From an uncultured Acetatifactor sp. (lineage in GTDB: Bacteria; Bacillota; Clostridia; Lachnospirales; Lachnospiraceae), in assembly GCA_910589655.1 (NCBI GenBank), contig CAJUTJ010000143.1, positions 9,782 to 73,781 on the forward strand: 64,000 bases of DNA, read 5' to 3'. The notes under the pieces were generated by a model. It was not told the DNA's origin and searched no databases. It worked only from the letters and a program-made list of their open reading frames with translations. The translations under genes and the position numbers were made by a program. Below are positions 61,875 through 64,000 of the stretch, one piece after another (position 1 is the first letter of the stretch; every line of letters begins with the position of its first letter).

Positions 61875-63719
61875 ATGAAAGCAGCAACGAAGGAGAAACG
61901 GAGAGAAAAGCAGCAAGGACTGTACGGCATGATTTGTCATATCTTGATTTTGGAATTGAAACATTGTCCCGTAATCTGCATTGTTTCACTGCTGTTAACT
62001 ATTGGTACGGGGGTATGCACGGCAGCAAATGTGCTCTTTAAGCAGAACTTTTATGACTCCGTGGAATCAATGGTCAAGGGAAGCAATACCCTGTCGTTTG
62101 CGCTGGCCAGCGGGATTGCCATGACATTGTTTTTAGTGTTTACGCTGGTACTGCAGACAGTCAGTGAGTTGATGCAGGAGAATGTTTCTCGAATTGCCGA
62201 GGGGCATATCGGGAGGCTGCTGAATGAAAAGGCATGCCGTATTGATCCCATTGTCTACGAAGATAACCGTTTTCTTGATCATATTAATAAGGCATATACA
62301 GGAATTGAGGCAGTAGTGTCGGTGGTGGACTCCGCATTAGTGATCGGGTTGGTGGAATTGTCTTATTTTCTCTTTATGGGGTGGTATTTTTTTTCTCTTA
62401 AGCCGATGCTTCTTCTAATGTTTGGTATTTCTTTCCTGCCGGCAGTGATCGGTGCCGCCGTCCGCAGGAATATGTATGGGAAATTAGAAAATCATGCCGC
62501 TCCTTACCGTAGGAAATACGAATATTTTGAGAAATGCCTTTGCAGCAGAGAATATGCTAAGGAAACCAGATTATGGAGAGGAGAGGGGTATTTTAAAAAG
62601 CTTTATGAAAAAAATTTGGATACTTATACACAACTGCAGTGGAAGACTACTATGGGAGTGGAGAGAGTAGAGCTGGCACTACGTTTTCTGCTTCTGACAG
62701 GATATGTAGGAACTATTATTTGTATGTTTTATTATATGGTACAAGGAGAAATTGGAATCGGTGCGTTTGCGGCCATATTTTCTTCACTGGACCAGATGTT
62801 TGGCCGCATGGAAAATGTATTTCATTTGAGAGTAGGAAGCATCACCCAAAATTTTGGCGCTGCGCAAAATTACTATGCATTTTTAAAATTAAAGGAGCGG
62901 GAAGGAAAGGAAAATGTATCTTTGGATAGGAAGATTATCGAGTTAAAGAATGTTTCCTTCCAATATCCTAACAGTGCGGATTTTGCATTGGACGGCATAG
63001 ATTTGACAATACATAAGGGAGAAACTATAGCTGTTGTAGGAGCCAATGGTTCCGGAAAATCTACGCTTACCAGATTGCTGACAGGGTTATATCTTCCCAC
63101 TGCAGGCACTCTTACCATTGACGGTGTGGAAACGGCTAAAGTCGCTCCGGAGGCGTTGTACCGGAACGTGTCAGCAGTGTTTCAACGGTATCAGTCCTAT
63201 AAGATGACAGTGTCAGAAAATGTCACAATCTCAGATATGGAAAAAGAAATGCGAGAGCCGCGAGATAAAGGGGAAACGGTAGAGTCAGCATTGGAAAAAG
63301 CGTCTTTTTATTATGAAAGCGGAAAGCTGACGGAGGGGTTCGAGTCCATGTTAGGCAAGGATTTTGGCGGAACTGACCTTTCAGGAGGGCAGTGGCAGAG
63401 GATCGCTATTGCGAGGGGGTTGTACCGCACCCATGGGATGATTATTTTAGATGAGCCTACGGCTGCTATTGACCCTTTGGAGGAAGCTGATATTTACCGT
63501 AGGTTTGCGGAGATTTCAAGTGGGAAGACAGCGGTTATTGTAACCCATAGACTGGGTTCGGCACAGATTGCCGACAGAATTGTTGTAATGGACGGGGGGC
63601 GTATTGTGGATATAGGAACCCATGAAGAACTGTTGCAAAGGGACGGAAAATACCGCGAAATGTATTATGCACAAGCGAAGTGGTATGTATCGGACTGCGT
63701 TGCTTTCGGTCAACGATGA
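61875..63719 (+). CDS. ABC transporter, fused permease/ATPase (subunit 2)
   Basis: 614 residues from ATG 61875 (AGGAGAAG upstream). Membrane domain of six helices, then Walker A GANGSGKST, signature LSGGQWQR and Walker B MIILDEPTAAIDP. Heterodimer partner of the preceding half-transporter. The two differ in the second acidic residue region, but I could not judge which site is catalytic. Confidence 0.92.
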   Translation: MKAATKEKRREKQQGLYGMICHILILELKHCPVICIVSLLLTIGTGVCTAANVLFKQNFYDSVESMVKGSNTLSFALASGIAMTLFLVFTLVLQTVSELMQENVSRIAEGHIGRLLNEKACRIDPIVYEDNRFLDHINKAYTGIEAVVSVVDSALVIGLVELSYFLFMGWYFFSLKPMLLLMFGISFLPAVIGAAVRRNMYGKLENHAAPYRRKYEYFEKCLCSREYAKETRLWRGEGYFKKLYEKNLDTYTQLQWKTTMGVERVELALRFLLLTGYVGTIICMFYYMVQGEIGIGAFAAIFSSLDQMFGRMENVFHLRVGSITQNFGAAQNYYAFLKLKEREGKENVSLDRKIIELKNVSFQYPNSADFALDGIDLTIHKGETIAVVGANGSGKSTLTRLLTGLYLPTAGTLTIDGVETAKVAPEALYRNVSAVFQRYQSYKMTVSENVTISDMEKEMREPRDKGETVESALEKASFYYESGKLTEGFESMLGKDFGGTDLSGGQWQRIAIARGLYRTHGMIILDEPTAAIDPLEEADIYRRFAEISSGKTAVIVTHRLGSAQIADRIVVMDGGRIVDIGTHEELLQRDGKYREMYYAQAKWYVSDCVAFGQR

Positions 63720-63879
63720 CTTGTGACAGCCTCTCTCAAACGCCTTGCCGATAAAAAAGTATTCTGCGGAGTTACGCCGGATATAACGGGGTTAGTACCC
63801 TGTTGGAGTCTGTAAAAAATAGGAGCTTCCTGTATAATTCAAATATAGGGAATTCCAAAAAGGGTGGTTGATAAAAAAA

Positions 63880-63944
63880 TACCTCAGAGTAAAATAAGAT
63901 TACTGACTTGCAGGTTAGTGAAAATCTTATTGAACAGAGAGGTA
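63880..63944 (+). promoter_or_regulatory. Nested hairpin just upstream of an IS110-type transposase start
   Basis: TACCTC (63880-63885) pairs with GAGGTA (63939-63944), and inside it AATAAGATT (63893-63901) pairs with AATCTTATT (63923-63931), with a third ACTGAC/GTTAGT helix. This three-tier structure ends 7 nt before ATG 63951, so GAGGTA may also serve as the SD. A bridge-RNA part or an autoregulatory hairpin are options. Confidence 0.55.
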
Positions 63945-63950
63945 TCCAAG

Positions 63951-64000
63951 ATGAATTATAACACACAGAACGCAAAAATTGCATCCATAACTGAAAAAAC
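63951..64000 (+). CDS. IS110-family transposase, 5' fragment (runs off the window)
   Basis: Only 16 complete codons are visible, reading MNYNTQNAKIASITEK, a start common among Firmicutes IS110-like transposases (MNYxQNxKIxxITEKT). Upstream is a nested hairpin. Assignment rests on this short stretch and should be treated with caution. Confidence 0.5.
   Translation, partial: MNYNTQNAKIASITEK

Overview
The window reads as chromosome of a spore-forming, plant-glycan-degrading Clostridia bacterium, most likely Lachnospiraceae. This rests on a spoIIA operon (spoIIAA-spoIIAB-sigF), three spoVA genes, a T-box leader before valS, and several xylan/pectin glycosidases with no secretion signals. The species cannot be named from sequence alone.

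Region by region. 0.2-7.8 kb: a xylan side-chain and backbone set (SGNH esterase, GH115 alpha-glucuronidase, GH3 glycosidase), with the last two genes preceded by related hairpin-rich leaders. 8-17.7 kb: housekeeping and sporulation (T-box-valS, folC, a 51-residue ORF, a TPR/zinc-ribbon membrane protein, spoIIAA-AB-sigF, a membrane-anchored GH25 lysozyme). 18-23.2 kb: GH127 arabinofuranosidase and a GH106-like hydrolase. 23.5-27.3 kb: a doubly frameshifted lipoprotein gene, a SMI1/KNR4 protein, and an ECF sigma factor with two membrane partners. 27.7-35.1 kb: a scrambled spoVA locus (AB, AA, unrelated gene, AC). Two near-identical 213-bp copies of the spoVAC 3' end bracket a defence-like cargo: a truncated Cap4/DUF4297-type nuclease gene, an IS110 transposase and a Schlafen/AlbA ATPase. 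35.7-40.5 kb: two ankyrin-repeat proteins, a Cys-rich small protein and a CE8 pectinesterase. 40.7-43.9 kb: a dense array of palindromic modules, a CapD-like dehydratase and at least three decaying genes on the minus strand.

44.5-59.4 kb is the most interesting part. It is a visibly AT-rich, largely co-directional and overlapping gene block: inositol-3-phosphate synthase, PIG-L deacetylase, GT4, carbamoyltransferase, DegT aminotransferase, PaaK-like adenylating ligase, GT1 (MGT-type), PHP phosphatase, methyltransferase, a second GT4, CelD-like acyltransferase, Eis-like N-acetyltransferase and an RNA guanine-N2-type methylase. A heterodimeric ABC exporter follows at 60.0-63.7 kb. The combination resembles aminocyclitol/aminoglycoside-type pathways (fortimicin or hygromycin A logic: inositol made from glucose-6-phosphate, glycosylated, deacetylated, aminated, decorated) together with likely self-resistance functions. 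I infer an undescribed inositol-based amino-pseudo-oligosaccharide pathway; the product itself cannot be deduced.

Running through the whole window are two families of intergenic modular palindromes. Their linkers are conserved, while the stem sequences change in a compensatory way between copies. Some run directly into start codons and supply the ribosome-binding site. The window ends inside a second IS110-type transposase gene.
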